A stretch of 60,000 bases of DNA from Bolinopsis microptera (GCF_026151205.1 NC_087073.1:4487001-4547000), one strand, 5' to 3'. Numbered from the stretch's first letter, positions 33,990 through 46,545 are shown. Notes: generated by a model from the sequence alone, not told the origin. Translations and numbers: made by a program.

Positions 33990-34010
33990 AATTTTTTAAT
34001 AAAGTTGTAG

Positions 34011-34980
34011 TTAATAATTTATTAATTTTTGTTGTAAGATATTTATATTTTTCCATATAGTGATTTGATACTTTGTAGACATGTGTGATGATGTTATGTC
34101 ATAATTTAAAATTTTTACTTTACTTTACTTTAACCTCATCAATACGCTTGGGGGAGCCTTACTAGGATCATTGATATAATATATTGTATACATATTAATT
34201 AATAATAATATAATATCTTGACAATATTTAAAGTTTATGGTTTTAGGTTTAGGCGTGGCGCACCGCTTATATGTTATAGCTCCTTCATCTTCTGTTTTTA
34301 GTGCTGTGTTGCTACACGCTGTATAGCATGTGGATCAAGCGCGGTGCCGCGCCCAAGCAGCAAAAGAGTTAGTTATTTTAAAATTTATTTTTGTATCTCA
34401 AAAATGATGTAAAGTTTTTAATATGATGTAGAATTAAAGCTATTTCCGTACAGCCTAAGTATGCTCGTTAGAAAAACTATGAACAATGAACATGCTAGCT
34501 TTCTTTATTCTTGTAAGTCGCGTTGGCTGACATCTTGGGTTGTACTGGATGTAACAAGTTTATTATCGGATGTCTACTTATATTTATTATGATATCATTA
34601 TTCATTGTAATGGCAATAAAATTTAAATTTTTTTAAACTTAAAAGTTTGTTTTACTTAATAATAATATACTGTATCATGTATGCTCATACTTAGTGCGAT
34701 GATTACTATTCAGATCACGTTTATATATTGGAGGAATTTGCCGCTTAGAAGCGCCGCGCAAACTGTCATTTTTATTTTGCCTCGAAGACGAGATCGTTGC
34801 TTTGTTAATTCTCAAAGCAACGATCTGGAAGGGTTGACATCGTCAATCAAGTTTATATACTTAGTGATTAAGATTTACTTAGAACTGACACCTTGAGGTT
34901 AGTTAGTACGCACATTTCGTATCGGGATTACGCTGCCCAACTCTGCCGTATTCTGGGAATGAATATGCTTTAAATAGTTG
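34011..34980. other. AT-rich non-coding DNA with hairpins
   Basis: (TTTAC)n at 34114-34135 adjoins AACCTCATCAATACGC, perhaps the 3' tail of a minus-strand retroelement. A 14-bp perfect stem, AGATCGTTGCTTTG / CAAAGCAACGATCT, forms a hairpin at 34791-34826. No gene is supported. Confidence 0.4.
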
Positions 34981-34984
34981 CGTG

Positions 34985-35160
34985 GATGATCATGTGACAC
35001 ACGTGGTTGTGTGATCATGTGACACTGATTTTGTGATAATGTAACTGAAGCGGGTATATAAGGTACGTGATCAATAACGTTGTGTTCAAAGTACTTTCCA
35101 TTTAAATCCGTTGTATCTTTGGTTCAGACTTTGGATGGAAATTTTTTGATGCAATAAAAG
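34985..35160 (+). promoter_or_regulatory. Promoter-like stretch: repeated TCATGTGAC, TATA box, close AATAAA
   Basis: GATCATGTGACAC occurs at 34988-35000 and 35013-35025 (E-box-like CATGTG), followed by a TATATAAG box at 35055-35062 and, 90 bp on, AATAAA at 35153-35158. The order upstream element, TATA, poly(A) signal within 170 bp suits a solo LTR or a short non-coding unit. No LTR ends or target duplication were found. Confidence 0.35.
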
Positions 35161-35169
35161 CTGACTATC

Positions 35170-37390
35170 AAATAATACTATTAGCTTCCTCCCTGTGATG
35201 GCAGGCTTTTTAATATTACACAATATATACCTCTAGTCAATGTTAACCTCAAAAACTTAATCGTTACACTTGGCAAATGTTTCATTACATGTGTAATAAA
35301 GTTGATGAATTTCCCTCCCTATTAAAATTTTAAACCCATTTAGTGAAAATTGATAAACGAAGATCTAGATATTGATACATATTATAACCAACATTGCTTA
35401 TATTCTGCCTTGTAAACAAAGAGCAAATCTTCTTAATGCCTTCTTCCTGTCCTAAAACTAAAACTTCATCCTATTAAAGTAAAGGCCAGTTGTTACCACA
35501 AGCTATTATATCGTCCCTCTCAAAAACATGCCTCAGCCTCCATCAAAAACAATTTTAGTTTTCAGTCCTTCTAGTTTCCAAAAATCTACCGAGCTAGTGT
35601 TCTGGTGTGCACAAAAGCCCCTAAGCCCGTGCATTCCTTGCCCCGCTAGCTGCCAGTCCTTGACAAACTTCCAATAGCAAAGATCAACTAGTCATTTACA
35701 AATTGAGCACTATACAATTTTAATTGTTTTAAATATTTGACTTTGTAAAATGAGCTAAAACATTGATTTATTAGTTTCATTGATTTATTAGTTTCATTGT
35801 AACAATATATTGATAAACCAATCCCAGTGTAATATGGTCTATAGCGAGGTTAAATAATCATATTTTTACTAACACCACAACATATCATGATAGTTAACCT
35901 CATTTTTAGACAAATTATGGTTTAAGATACTGATTTTGCCGACATAAAGTATCTCAATAAACATCTTCTCACCTTAAGGCAAAAATTGTATGGAGACGCT
36001 ACTAAATACGGAAAACAATGCACAATTTGAGATTTTGGCAGTGAAATAAAAACACTAAAAAACTCGTTTTACTCGAAACTGTTTTTTTTTCATAGCAAAC
36101 TCCTTAACGGTAAAAGACTGGCCACACCCAGAAGCTGAAACTTGGCACAGATGTTCCTTGGGTTGTGCAAAAAACGTAGTACTATTAACTATTAACTATA
36201 AACTATTAACTTGCTCATTGGCCTTTTGAAGAAGCCAACCTTTCATGGTAATTCATATTTTGGTCTTGATTGTTTTCAATTATTGCCAGAGTTGCACCTA
36301 ACAAGCAAGCGAGACCAATTGAATGTTAACAAAGCCAGCTCCAGGGTCCCTTGGCATACAGTTGTCTAGACGACGGGTATCTAGCCACAGTTGGCCAGTC
36401 AGCAAATTACCCCCGGCATTACGTTCCTCCTGTACAGTGTACAGTCTATTGCGAGTCGCTCAGTTTTTGAGAAATAGTTGGCTTAAAAAGTGCCATTCTG
36501 CACCAAAACGTTGCCTCTGACCTTACTTTTCTGTACAGTCTAACTTAGACAGTACAGAAAATATTGTAGCTACAGGTCATTATCCTGGACTATAATGACC
36601 TGCTAACTTTTAATTCCCACATGATATATGCTCATACAATCATTTTGTCTGGAGAACAAGTGTAAATATGGAGCGGTCCTTTAGATTTGTATTTTCAATT
36701 TTCTTGCTTCATTATCTTGTCTTTATGAACTGGAGCCATGAGTCGAGCCATGAAGTACTTCAATGGGCAAAAGACGTGTGGTCTGGCTTTAATTAGCTTC
36801 ACATAGATTAGGACTCATTAACAAATTATCAATTCAAAGTTGAAGCTTTTTTGACTTTGTAAGCAGCGTACCAGACTTTGAACTAATGTGAACAGAAAGT
36901 TTTGAAGTCTTGAACTATTTTAACTGAGAAGCTGAATCACTGCACTGTATGAATGTTTCAGCAGTATATTATGCATCCAAAACATATCCTTGCATTTGAA
37001 ATAGATCAAAGAATTCTCAGAAAAATTGTAACTTAATTTAAACCCCACAACCACCCTGCTAGTTGCATGCTAGCGAATAGTTCCTGATGGGATCACTGAT
37101 CGGGTGACGAAATCACTGATTAAATGCTGAGATAGCGTATCTCCCAGATCTTAATCCATGCTGAATTTCTCAGATTCAAAAATAACTTTTGATACATTTT
37201 TGAGTATTCCCAGCAAAAATACTCAAAAATACTCAAAAATACTCAAAAATACTCAAAAATACTCAAAAATACTCAAAAATACTCAAAAATACTCAAAAAT
37301 ACTCATGACCCCCCCCCCCTGTTAAAATAATAATAATAATTCATGACTTCATAGCAATGGATTGACTACTCACTGAAATGATAGATATAA
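35170..37390. other. Non-coding stretch upstream of the C2-domain gene
   Basis: No supportable exon. It contains an 18-bp tandem doublet (TGATTTATTAGTTTCAT) near 35764-35800 and short ACTATTAACT repeats near 36180-36210. A 65-codon frame at 36323-36520 has no motif. Confidence 0.5.
37213..37305 (+). repeat. Tandem array of the 10-mer ACTCAAAAAT (about 8.5 copies)
   Basis: Eight exact copies at 37221-37300 with partial copies on each side, followed by a poly-C run at 37310-37319. It ends 78 bp before the first coding exon of the C2-domain gene. Confidence 0.95.
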
Positions 37391-37397
37391 TGGTGAG

Positions 37398-40300
37398 ATG
37401 AAACAGAAAGTCCAGCTTACCCTCTCCTGCACTGGTTTGAGAGATGCTGATTTCTTTTCTAAGTCTGACCCTCTTGTCACTATATTTGATGAATTCAACA
37501 ATGAGGTAAGTTCAACATGATTTCAAGTCAAATCTAATTTTTGCTGCTATTTCGTAATCAAATATCAATTTGGTAATTAATGATTGAAATCTTCATCCTG
37601 TGCCAATTTAAATATTTAAATATTTAACATTTATTACACGCTTCAACATTAAAATATTACCAACAAAGATGTACATTTAAGTCATTCAAGCGAGACTTAG
37701 TGTGGAAATATCAAGATTATGCACTTTTTTATCAGTTCAGACATTATGGACAAATATTAGGAATATTATCAAATGCTATTATATGTGGAAATAAAATGTC
37801 TCTTAAGGCATTTAAACAATAAATTTAGGAAAATAACCCAAATAAACGTTACATTAGTAAGCATTTTCATCCTAAAATTAATCCTGCTTATCATGACTTT
37901 TGAAAACATAACACTCTCAGTTGGGACGCACAGAATGTATTGACAATGAGTTGAATCCTGTTTTTAAAGAAAAGATTACTCTTGATTACGACTCTTATGA
38001 AGAACAAAAGTTAATCATCAAAGTTTGGGACATTGATGACTACGAAAATGACATTACCAAAGCAGATTTTTTGGGTGAAATCGCATGCACACTTGAAGAG
38101 CTAGTAGATTCCGGAGCAAAGTTTTCCAAAGCTCTCAGATACGAAGGCACTGACTACGGAAAGATCTTCGTAAGCATTTTCAGTTTATTTTTGTTGAAAC
38201 AAGAAATGAGGCTGTTCAATTTTCCAAATCACAGCGTTCAATATAACATGTTCCAACTTGAACTATGCAAATTCTAATTAGCCATTTTTTGTCCTGTTTA
38301 GCGCTGAACAGTGCACATACAAGAAAGTGATTCAATCATTTTAAAAAAAGAAGAGATTTTTAAGCCATGATAGCCCACGATGCATACCATCTCAGTTACA
38401 CTGTCAACAATTCACCTGCAACAACGGCATGATGCTATGCGACTGATAACAGTCGTAAATACAAAATTTTGAAATAGCTAGCTAGCTTGAGCTATGCGCC
38501 TGTTTCCACTCTTACAACTCAGAAAGTGCATTAATATGATAATTTCAACTTTACAATCCTAAAGGCAATTATAACTGTACTCAGCTATGCTTGTTCAATA
38601 GCTATATTTTAATAATTTTTAATAGTTTCAACAATATCTAATATTGTGTAAGTTTTTGACTCAGAATAGATTTTACCGAATAGATTTTTTAAAAATGGCG
38701 CTTTGCAAGAGCCCAGACTTCTCGGGTGGTTCTGCCGATAACTGTTCTCCTTGTACCTAGTATTTACACACAAGGACTACTGTTAAGGACTACTGTTAAC
38801 TGCATTTGTGTGTCTTATGTGCTTCAAGTTGTTAATTCCTTGACTTTTCAGATAAAAACTGAAAAGCTTAATCCACCTCCTCAAAAAGCTGCTAAAAAAG
38901 GCAAGAAGGGGAAGAAAGGGAAGAAAGGGGAGAAAGGGGAAGAAATTACTGCTTCTCAAAAGAAAAATTCCAAAGAGGTTACAATCTTTTCAATTACTAT
39001 TACTTTCCTTCTGTAACGACTCCACACCAATCCTTCAACATTCACTCAATCAGATTGTCTCTTAATGGTGGCCATTCCTGGATCAATCAACAGTATTATC
39101 ACATCTATTAGAGCTAGAAAATGATGCTCTCTGTACGAACACAGTCATTTGAAGAATATTTGGTTTATCATGGTACAGAACTTGAAGTTAAACTTCGAAA
39201 TCTGGACGGTTTTTTTACATCATCATCATTGTCATTTTCATCGTTTTGATTTCTTTTGTGTCCAACCTTTTGCTCTGATCCGTATGTTTTGTAAATTGAT
39301 AGTATCAAATGACCGATGTTGCAGTTTCTATTGGATAAGATAGCAAGATAAAGCTGTTTAACTTACCAATACTGCTAAATTGCAGTCACCATAATAATAT
39401 TATGAGTCGAAATTTTATAAACCCCTCTTTTAAAGTGCCACTACTATAAATTAAGTTTCCTAGGTACGTTATGAGTCATACAAACCATCCACAATTAGAT
39501 CTATTTTTAGATCAAAAATGATACCTGGATAAAAAGTGAGGTGACAGAAGTAAAAAGTGAGATGGCAGAAGTGGACGATACGTTTAAATCCGTTAAGTCG
39601 GAAGAGGATGAAACTAGGGATGAAGAAATAGAGGAATCTTTAGCGATGGGTCCTTCAGATACGATGATGACGCAAGGTTTTATACCCAGTGCAGAGAGGT
39701 ACACTCCAACTGACGAACAGGAGTCCAAGTTTACTCCCGTTGAGCACCCCATCCGTCAAGCTGCAGGTACACTTCAGAAATCAGTTGTGAGACTGAGGAA
39801 TCTATTTAGTAACAAGAGGGGGGGGGGGGGGTCACATTTCCTCATATAATAGCTTACAAACTCTATCTTTTACATGAGTAGATTGGTAGTAATTGGTAAT
39901 ACCGCTTTTCTTTGTATTGATGTTATTGTTTCAGAAAATATTACAGGAAGTGGAGGCTATCTCTCAGACCCCGGCATAAACGACTCAGACGAGCAATTCA
40001 AATCAGCTAACGGGTCTAAACCATTCCACTTCATTCCCACGAAAAGCGTGAGTTCATTGTCATTTCCACTTCCCTTTAAATCTTCTTGCATTTTCTCATT
40101 GTCAGTTGCAAACCTTATAGTTCTCGTAGTAGAGCAGATGTTTTCTCGGCGCAATAAGGTTACCAAAGTGGTGGTTAAACTTCAAATCGACGCTCCTCGA
40201 TTGTCCCACAATCCCCACTTGCCCCACAATGCTCACTTGCCCCACAATGCTCACTTGCCCCAACCTTCCCAGAGTTTATACGACATGTCCCTAACTCCCC

Positions 40301-43300
40301 TCGACGAAATTTCCTGCATCACCCCTCACTCAACAGAACCGAACACTCTGAAGCAGCAACGTGAATCTGATACTTTCAGTCATCTGACTGGGGAATACCG
40401 TTAGTGACCTTATTTTCATTTTTTTCACTTTATTTTCGCTTTATTTCACTTTATTTTCACTTTGTTTTCTTTAACTCTACCTGATATCTTTCTTGTTGTA
40501 GACTTACTGCCACCATAACATAGTGATACAAGAAGAAGATACCTACGAAGAGCTGAAGACAGGCTACACACCTGTCTACCCCAGTTTATCAGGAGCAGGA
40601 CTCATGAACACTGGAACTGCCATGACTCCAGCGAATCATAAGGCTACTGTCAGCACTGCTACCTCGCCCATTTGGAGAAATGTATGTACCGTACCGGTTT
40701 TAAAATAAAAACCACTACTCAATTTATCAGCACTCGCACTAATATATGAAGTTCAATACTAATTTTAGTATGCCCATCGATCGTTTAACACATAAAATAG
40801 AAGGTTATTAAAGAATAATTTAATGATTGGTTGTTGGGATATATCGATATTATCAATTATTAAAATAGTAATATGTGTTTGTAATAGTAACTATTTGATT
40901 TACGATCGCTTACATATTAAAACACTACTACAATACTTTCACAAAACAAAACGACGGGACACAGAAAGGAGAAGGACACCACACACACGGAGAACTGGCT
41001 TGCTGTAGATTGAGAATCTGAATTATATTTAATTATGATCTTTGTTCAATTAAAAAGGTGTGATCATACTACTAGAGTATATTGGGCTGTCACAGTTGCT
41101 GCAAGGTTTAACATTGGGGTCCAAAACGTAGAGTGTTGAGTACAACTTATAATTTTCGCTGTTTTTACTAGTAAGAGATACAAAATAAAAAATATAAAGA
41201 ATATAAATACTGCAAGTTTACGGATATAGCGCGAGCGAGCGGCGCCATTTCATAATTCTGGCGCTGGTAAATCACGCTGGGTAATGAAATGAAAAAGTTA
41301 TACAATGTTTAAGTTTTTGGCGCGCTATACCTTGATTGACAAAGTCAATCCGACCAGAATCGTTTGCTCTGCGAAGCAGAGCAACGTCGACGCGACGCCG
41401 AACGTACGACGCATGACTCCATCGAAGATGCGAAGCAAGAATGCTAAGTTCGCTGCGGCGCAGTCGAAGCGGCGAGACCTCCAACACTATACCAAAAATT
41501 CAGAGTCCCATATCTCTTCATTAAGCCGTCGATAAAACAATTGCAATATAATAATTTAACATAACAATCAAAATGCACGTCTACCTCGAATAAAAGTGTT
41601 TTTCGGATTTTTTCTTTTAGTTTACCCCTTATTTTAACATGGCAGCAGTCACTAGCGCTTTGCACGCCGCTTTTTTCAAGCTTCATGAACGTCGCGTACA
41701 GAAGAAAAATACGATGAGAGGATCACACAAGGAACATCAAGCTAGGAAAATGTCAAAGCACAATCCCAAACTTTTCAATTGTTAATGAAATGCAACCCAC
41801 CGCTTTTGCGCTTTAGTAAAACAAAGTAATTTTTAGTAAAACAAAGTATTTTTATTTATTAGCATGCAATCGATTCATAAGAAATAATTATAAGAATATA
41901 ATAGTAATTCACACCATATAACTGATACGTTTCGAGTAGTCGTGCCATGGCTAAATTTAACTAGGACCAGTGGTGTCGATTAACAATTTTAAAAAGGTGC
42001 TTCTAAAGTGACACAAATGGAAAATTTTAAGAAAAGACGGATCAAAAACACAGATCCAAGGACAAAGGAGACCCCACTGCAGGACCATACATGCTATTGG
42101 CTTGTGCATGGCCCAAAAGGTTCGAGTTGTCCAGGAAACTTAACGAAGCAGGTCACCTAGTTTTGAATTCAGACTAGGCTTGATGCGTCTGGGGTTTCTA
42201 GGGGTGGGGAGTAGGATTTAGGATGTGCCAGGTTTGTTTCAGGCGGACATGGAAATAAGCGAGGTAATATAAATGTATATAAAAATCATATCCAATAAAA
42301 AATAGATCCAAAAATAGATCCAAAGAATTCACACGGCAGTCAGGTAACATTCAGACAGGGATGCTTTTGAAACAGGTCTAATAAGCGCTTTTGTAATTTA
42401 GATGTATGCAAGGGAAGGGATGCTGATAGACAAAGCTGGTTACAATTCCAGCAATTAGGAGGGAGCCACTCAATTTCACTGGACGCCCATGTTGTCAATT
42501 AGCTGGGTTTTCACGTAAGAGCTTTTTGATACGGCTCTTTGAAATTGAGTGGGGGGAAGAAAGGTCGGAAAATTATACTAGAGCAGGGACCATGACATTG
42601 TTTTCAGGTGATATCAAAAGGAAGCAAGCGTGCGCATCCATCGAAGAAATTTAGACGAGTATAATTTGCAAATCCCAAACTGTAAAGCATTGCAATTTTT
42701 GGTAGGTTTATAAACCTACAAAAACGCGAGCGGACTCGTCGACGGTCTTTAGAGACAAAATTTTAACCAGTAACATCACCCGTCAATGACGGTTGTTCGC
42801 CTCGTACGCTGCGCACATTCCATGTGCAATTAGGACACACTTTATTTCGTAAAAAGCAATGTAACAAGCATTGAATAAGTTACACAATTTGCGGCCATTC
42901 GCGTATTTGCCAAAAATTTTAAATCGAGCGCTATCGATTCGTACCATTTTATGAACGGGTGAGGTTTTTTTAGGCCTGGCGGAAAAGACATATTCACACA
43001 ACGGTTGTTATATGTTTCAAGTATAGTACCTGGTTCACAGGGTCGCTCACATAATTACGTACTCACCGAGGGAGGAAGGTTTTCCAAAATAACGATAGGT
43101 AATTTGACACAATACTTTGTGGAAATCTGATACGGAGGGGAAAGGGGGGTTAAAAAATGTTCCAAAAACTGATTACGTATTATGTGAACACCCCCAATAG
43201 CTGATTTTGAGTCGCTTTGTACCTAACAGGAACTTCCTTATTTCGCGTGTGGTCACCCTGCAAATGTGCTTTGTCTGTTTTCTTTTCCTCAGTAGTATAT

Positions 43301-45455
43301 CTAAAAGAATGTTGTTGACACTGTGTACTGACCTCACAACATCGACATCTTGCACAAGTAACTACTACCAGATTGCTTCCCAGGAGCTATTTAGAGATTA
43401 CTTATGATTTGGGTCCAGTCCAACAGTTTTGTGATTTGAGATTGCATAGAAAATGAAGTCACATAGTAAACGCGTTAATCTCAAATTATATACATTCAAT
43501 ACTTTAAATTTACTCATTATTTGTTTTCACACCAATATATAAAATCTTAAATGAAGTTGTTTATAAATTACCATTTTTTAGCATAACTCTATTTAGAGAT
43601 AAGAGGTGGTTATTGTGTTAAGCTACATAAAACCAGTAATAATACTTATGTAATATTATAAAAAGTAAACTGTTGTACTGAAAACACCATTCTCTCAGAT
43701 TAGAGTTTTTTATATATCAGAAATTGGACACAATTGCAAGTTACAACTATTTTATATGTAAATGGTGATATATTTAATTCATCGACCATTACATATGTTA
43801 AATAAGTCAGTAAATCAGTATCTGTGGTCCATGTAAAGATTCCATCTATCTAACCAATGACGCTTTAAGCTTACACAAACAGATGACATACTTCATACCA
43901 AAAATTCCCTGAATTAGATAGTTCATTAAAACTTACTTTTCGGGAAATATTCCTGTTGCTACTTCGTACTACGGCATATGTCCCAACGAAGAAAATAACA
44001 AGAGGAACATATGGGGCTGAAAATGAGAGAATATTTCTACACCATGTTTCTTGTCTTTTGCCAGTGCATCATCAATGCTATGTCGCCAAAGGTATGGTAC
44101 TACTTAATCATGTCTAAAATACCATGTGACCTATAACAAACCATTGTGACAAATATAATTGGCTATTTTTTTAGAAGCCAAATAGTGATCAGTACCTGAA
44201 GTGGTCTTACATTGTGTCTGTAAATACCCATTTAATTACAGGAATACTTCCTGGTGACAGACACGCCTCCGGACAAAACACATCATACCTAGATATATCA
44301 GCGGAGTTACTTACGTTGGAGCCCATGTTGGCCTCCATGCCTCCCTTAAAAGGCCAACTATCCGAACGCAAGTGTTGACAAGAGTTGTAAACCCATTCCC
44401 GTGAGCTGCTTGAGTGATATTAGCTGGTACGTATAAACAAAAGCAGTTGTCTGGGTTTTATATGATGTTGAAATTGAACAGGAGAAGCTTTTGCTCCATG
44501 TATCACAATGTGAGTTAATTGAAAAAAACAGTGACCTTAATGTTAAGTACGATAACTTTGGTTTATTTTTATCAAATTAACTCAGAAAAAGGTATAATAG
44601 ATGTCAAGACCTGTCGTGAGTTGATAGTAGTTGGAGATGCTCTGTGCATGTATAAAGAACGGTAAATCGACGGCTCTGGATTTACGATTGTTCAGTTGAA
44701 ATTGTTACTTTCACACATCCTTTGACACTTGGTGGGTACAGACGACAAATATAACTAACTTCTTATTCGGAATCATTTAGCTTGTTTTGAAGCTATGTGA
44801 TTGACTTAACATTTTGACAATCTGTATAATCTGCACAATTGCCGTCGTTTTACCTTATAATAAAACCGATTTGATAAAAGGTTAAAACTTTGACCATAAA
44901 ATACATAGCCAAGTAAGTACAATAACTTCTCATCGCTGAACAATATAGCCTGCTCCTTGCATGCTAGTTCCATGTCGGAAGTCGTACTCACGAATATCAC
45001 TAATTAAAATTATCACTTACAAGACGTCCAAACTGAGAGCTCAAAGAAAAAGAGACACGGAAAGAAGCTCACTACATGATGTTAATGATGAACCCCGTCA
45101 GCAATGTAAATATTTCAAAACTTATATAAATCCTAGCTGTGAGTGTATCTCTAATCATTGCTATTGGTTAGTTAATTGCATCACCGTCCATAAATTAACT
45201 TCTCCCGTGGCTTCTTAGTTTATAAATAAAGAGAGATGTATAATTGCAAAATCAATTATGACAATATATTTCAGGTTGATCATGACGATATCTCTTTTGC
45301 CACTGGAGAGATCTGGGAAGCCACACATTCTTGCACAAAACACCCGCGAAGTCGTTCCGACATCTCACATTCGGAGTTGCCAGTGCCACGGTCAAACTTC
45401 ATCTTCACACCGTGTCTAGTTCGGGCCCCTGATGTGCTCCAACTGACCCCAACCC
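37398..45455 (+). CDS. C2-domain protein (copine-like N-terminus) with low-complexity tail, 3'-incomplete
   Basis: Exons: 37398-37505, 37921-38169, 38852-38977, 39511-39766, 39935-40047, 40138-40399, 40524-40681, 45275-45455. Phases agree throughout, giving about 484 codons so far. Residues 1-130 form a C2 domain like copine C2A: RDADFFSKSDPLV (Asp16/18/24), LGRTECIDNELNPVF, KVWDIDDYEND (Asp73/75/76), KADFLGEIACTLEE and GKIFIKTEKL. Such domains bind membranes, usually with calcium. A run of KKGKKGKKGKKG, an acidic segment and a Ser/Pro/His-rich tail with three near-repeats of PHLPHNAHLPHNAH follow. No second C2 or vWA domain is seen, so it is not a normal copine. The 90-bp intron 40048-40137 is in frame without stops. 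Exons after the first three, and the 40524 acceptor, are less certain. The link across the 4.6-kb intron rests on phase only. Confidence 0.65.
41325..41475. repeat. Cluster of short perfect hairpins
   Basis: Serial stems: ATTGAC-AAA-GTCAAT (41335-41349), TTGCTCTGC-GAA-GCAGAGCAA (41364-41384), CGTCGACG, ATC-GAA-GAT and CGCTGCGGCGCAG. They lie in a local GC-rich island. The GAA-type loops recall the palindromic micro-element at 32577-32681, but the sequence is different. Confidence 0.5.
42643..42790 (+). repeat. Dispersed repeat (partner 33017-33168)
   Basis: Same order of blocks as the partner: GAAGAAATTTAGACGAGTA, a perfect 18-bp palindrome GTAGGTTTATAAACCTAC (42712-42729), GCGGACTCGTCGACGG and CATCACCCGTCAATGACGG. 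The palindrome is kept in both copies although its bases changed. Confidence 0.6.
43039..43196. mobile_element. Short MITE, ~158 bp
   Basis: The left end GGGTCGCTCACATAATTACGTA and right end TACGTATTATGTGAACACCCCC are imperfect inverted repeats around a purine-rich core. No clear target duplication and no ORF. Confidence 0.55.
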
Positions 45456-46380
45456 GTAAGTAACTTTAACATCCTGAGGATACTGTCGATATTGTTTGTA
45501 ATGCCCTGGCAACCCGACAGTGGATGGACAGCAGATTGTCTTTGCGGGACTAGTCTGACCGATAGGTTTGGTAAAACTGTCAAGGTTGAGACACCTGAAA
45601 CATTTAACTTTAGGTGTTGAAATGGGAATAAATTATTCTGGGTCACCACAGTAACTGATATAATTCTCGTTTATTTACATAAAAAATTGCACCAGTTTTA
45701 GACTGTAATATTACTTTAAATACCCTTAAATTTCATCTTAAAAAAAACCAAAAGTTTTTGCTAGACAGTTTATCTGATAATCAAATTTTAATCTATTCAT
45801 AACGTTTTAATTGATTATTACATATATTGAAGATAGTTTAATAACAGTTAAGTTTAGTTTCAAAGATCTCTTTTGTTGTACCTTTTAGCTCACAGGTCTG
45901 TATTAAGGGATTAAATATTAAACAATTCAAAATTTCACCTTGGACCCCCTAGACTTTTTAGTTAAATTCTCCGACTGTATTTCAAAATATTTATTAGAGT
46001 GAGTTAATACATTTCTTTTTCAAGAACATGCTACATAACCGACTACGAAAATGATGATTTGGTACCGATAAGAAAGTATATGTGATGTTAGTATAGCTAT
46101 GACCAACTAAGCTCTTAATATTAGTATCCTGTTTATATTTCGCTGACTAATGATCAGAATCGCGTTTACGACTACATAAAGTTGGCCATTATTCAAGATA
46201 TTCAAAGCTCGTTATGGTTTAATTTGCCACGATACATTCTATTATGTAAAGCTCTATGTTTTCGTTCCTGGAATTGTTTAAATCATCATCCTACAGACAC
46301 TAAACCATCTAAAATAACCATTGTTTATACAATATCCCACCCTGTAGCGAAAATGTCGGAAGGGTTCATTATCCCCCCGA

Positions 46381-46443
<63 letters not shown>

Positions 46444-46545
46444 AGCTCGAGATCGCCTGGCTCCAAAACTCCGAGAAAAGAAGCCAACAAGTTAACACAA
46501 ACTGACTTGTTCTACCAAGATCCATTAGAAATGGTCACGTAGCAG
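45456..46545. other. Non-coding stretch with a 58-base poly-G run
   Basis: No exon is supported. CCCCCCGAATT precedes an uninterrupted run of 58 G at 46384-46441. Frames reading this run as polyglycine or polyproline are artefacts. Confidence 0.6.
46384..46441. repeat. Poly-G homopolymer, 58 bases
   Basis: Read directly from the sequence. It is preceded by CCCCCCGAATT, so the junction is palindromic. It can form G-quadruplexes, and the exact length in an assembly is unreliable. Confidence 0.95.

Larger units (their letters stand above)
33279..34010 (+). mobile_element. LINE 3' fragment, RT C-terminus, interrupted
   Basis: The translation reads LELESVQRRFNRFINEVG, YSRRLEILNLITLAERRI and RGD, then the palindromic insert at 33444-33533. 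It resumes as KAFKVINGLSEYGSDLF and, after a frameshift near 33640, ends as PERVIPYWNKLPPDVKNSV with TGA at 33771-33773. This series is typical of the C-terminal region of CR1-like RT proteins. It is 5'-truncated, shifted and interrupted, hence dead. Confidence 0.8.
40682..45274. other. Large presumed intron, no gene
   Basis: It holds a hairpin-rich GC island (41325-41475), a dispersed repeat (42643-42790) and a short MITE (43039-43196). Short frames in this interval lack motifs. The exon pair that defines the intron (40681 to 45275) is itself inferred. Confidence 0.4.

Noticed and set aside
36323-36520. 65-codon ORF rich in Ser and Arg
   Set aside because: No motif, no splice context, and composition expected by chance.
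45001-45100. RP9 N-terminal exon (basic stretch LRAQRKRDTERSS)
   Set aside because: Basic composition alone; no RP9-specific motif, and a similar basic stretch at 40940-41000 is also unassigned.
46182-46525. Polyglycine (plus strand) and polyproline (minus strand) ORFs
   Set aside because: They only translate the 58-base poly-G run; the flanking codons have no motif or splice context.
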